DNA from: Pseudomonas sp.
GTDB lineage: Bacteria; Pseudomonadota; Gammaproteobacteria; Pseudomonadales; Pseudomonadaceae
NCBI GenBank assembly: GCA_026398835.1
Contig: JAPLSD010000260.1
Coordinates: 1 to 7,210, forward strand
DNA: 7,210 nucleotides
Direction of reading: 5' to 3'
Made by a program: the position numbers and the translations under genes. The notes under the pieces are model-generated. The model saw only the letters and a program-made list of their open reading frames with translations. It did no database searches and was not told the origin of the DNA. Positions 6,179 through 7,210 of the stretch are shown in pieces; positions within the stretch are counted from its first letter, which is position 1; each line of letters opens with the position of its first letter.

Positions 6179-7210
6179 ATGCCTGACCTGCTTGACCGCT
6201 ACCCGCTGACGGCGGGCACTTATCACGAATTGCTCGACGACAGCGGCGCGGTGCGCCCGCACTGGCGTCGGCTGTTCGACCAATTGCAACGCAGCACCCC
6301 GGCGCAGCTGGTTCAGCGTCAGGCGCTGCTGGCCCGACAGATCCAGGAAAACGGCGTGACCTACAACGTCTACGCCGACCCCAAGGGCGCTGATCGCCCG
6401 TGGGAGCTGGATCTGCTGCCCCATGTGATTGCCGCCGATGAGTGGCAGCAACTCGCCGCCGGGATTGCCCAGCGTGCGCGCTTGCTCAATGCTGTATTGG
6501 CGGATCTGTACGGCCCGCAACGTTTGATCGCCGAAGGGCTACTACCGGCCGAACTGGTGTTCGGTCACAACAACTTCCTCTGGCCTTGTCAGGGCATTCA
6601 ACCGCCTGACGGGGCCTTTCTGCACCTGTACGCCGTGGATCTTGCGCGCAGTCCCGATGGGCGTTGGTGGGTGACGGCTGACCGGACTCAAGCGCCATCC
6701 GGTGCCGGTTATGCGCTGGAAAACCGCACCATCGTCTCGCGAGCGTTTCCCGAGCTGTACCGCGATCTGAGAGTGCAGCATCTGGCCGGGTTCTTCCGTA
6801 CCTTGCAGGAAACCCTGGCTCGCCAGGCACCGAGCGATGATGAAGCACCGCTGGTGGTGCTGCTGACGCCGGGGCGTTTCAACGAGAGCTATTTCGAACA
6901 TCTGTATCTGGCCCGCCAGCTCGGTTATCCATTGGTCGAGGGCGGCGATTTGACCGTACGCAACGCCACGGTCTATCTGAAGACCCTGAGCGGTCTGCGT
7001 CGCGTCCACGCCATCATGCGTCGGCTCGACGATGACTTCTGCGACCCGTTGGAACTGCGCACCGACTCGGCCCTGGGTGTGCCTGGCCTGCTTGAAGCGG
7101 TGCGCCAGGGGCGGGTGTTGGTGGCTAATGCCTTGGGTAGCGGAGTGCTGGAGTCGCCGGGGTTGCTGGGGTTTCTGCCGCGGATCAATCAATTCTTGTT
7201 CGGTGAAGAA
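6179..7210 (+). CDS. Circularly permuted type-2 ATP-grasp protein (partial, 3' end outside window)
   Basis: ATG 6179 opens a frame of 344 codons with no stop before the window ends. The sequence is typical of the circularly permuted ATP-grasp type-2 family: RPWELDLLPHVI near residue 75, a long N-terminal module with DRTQAPSGAGYALENR (168-183), VVLLTPG (226-232), RRLDDDFCDPLEL (281-293) and ANALGSGVLESP (316-327). ATP-grasp enzymes activate a carboxylate as an acyl phosphate and join it to an amine or thiol. The product of this family is not known to me. In pseudomonads the same polypeptide usually continues into an alpha-E (DUF403) domain, which would lie beyond the window. The start is supported by family similarity, but the Shine-Dalgarno is weak (GAG at 6170-6172). 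No clear promoter is seen in the 88-bp gap, so it is probably co-transcribed with the DUF2126 gene. Confidence 0.92.
   Translation, partial: MPDLLDRYPLTAGTYHELLDDSGAVRPHWRRLFDQLQRSTPAQLVQRQALLARQIQENGVTYNVYADPKGADRPWELDLLPHVIAADEWQQLAAGIAQRARLLNAVLADLYGPQRLIAEGLLPAELVFGHNNFLWPCQGIQPPDGAFLHLYAVDLARSPDGRWWVTADRTQAPSGAGYALENRTIVSRAFPELYRDLRVQHLAGFFRTLQETLARQAPSDDEAPLVVLLTPGRFNESYFEHLYLARQLGYPLVEGGDLTVRNATVYLKTLSGLRRVHAIMRRLDDDFCDPLELRTDSALGVPGLLEAVRQGRVLVANALGSGVLESPGLLGFLPRINQFLFGEE

Noticed and set aside
6542..7192. 216-codon open frame on the - strand opposite the ATP-grasp gene
   Set aside because: The + strand here encodes continuous, recognisable ATP-grasp family motifs through to the window end.
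1..7210. CRISPR arrays, tRNA or rRNA genes, insertion sequences, phage or integration sites
   Set aside because: No spaced direct repeats, cloverleaf-like segments, transposase motifs or att-like duplications were seen. Coding density and codon use are uniform across the window.

Overview
The window is a piece of a Pseudomonas chromosome, most likely from the P. fluorescens group. The reasons are the GC-rich codon use, the dnaB-ygiQ gene order, near-canonical pseudomonad protein sequences, and a 'GTTCCCACGC' inverted repeat of the type scattered between genes in that group. All genes found lie on the + strand. The organism call rests on recognition, not on a database search.

Layout: (1) 1-123 is the last 40 codons of dnaB, the replicative helicase. 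(2) 124-266 is a compact junction with a hairpin plus T-run terminator, an extended -10 promoter partly fused to it, and a small A/T-rich leader hairpin. (3) 267-2570 is a complete YgiQ-family radical SAM protein. (4) 2571-2814 holds a strong intrinsic terminator, then the inverted repeat, then what looks like a complete nitrogen-type regulatory region: two NtrC-like dyads 42 bp apart, a 12-bp palindrome and a well-spaced sigma-54 (-24/-12) promoter, followed by a good Shine-Dalgarno and a GTG start. (5) 2815-6090 encodes a 1091-residue fusion of a transglutaminase-like cysteine hydrolase and a DUF2126 putative amidoligase. (6) 6091-6178 contains a large imperfect hairpin without a tight T-run. 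(7) 6179-7210 is the first 344 codons of a circularly permuted type-2 ATP-grasp protein that runs off the window.

How they fit together: dnaB and ygiQ are ordinary chromosomal neighbours, each with its own terminator. The last two genes are the start of a conserved but experimentally poorly understood cluster: a COOH-NH2 ligase-like enzyme (DUF2126), an ATP-grasp ligase, and transglutaminase-fold peptidase or amidase domains, often with an alpha-E protein. Comparative genomics has proposed that such clusters build and trim a peptide-like product or tag. The most informative new point is the inferred sigma-54/NtrC-type control, which would tie this unknown amide-bond chemistry to nitrogen status.
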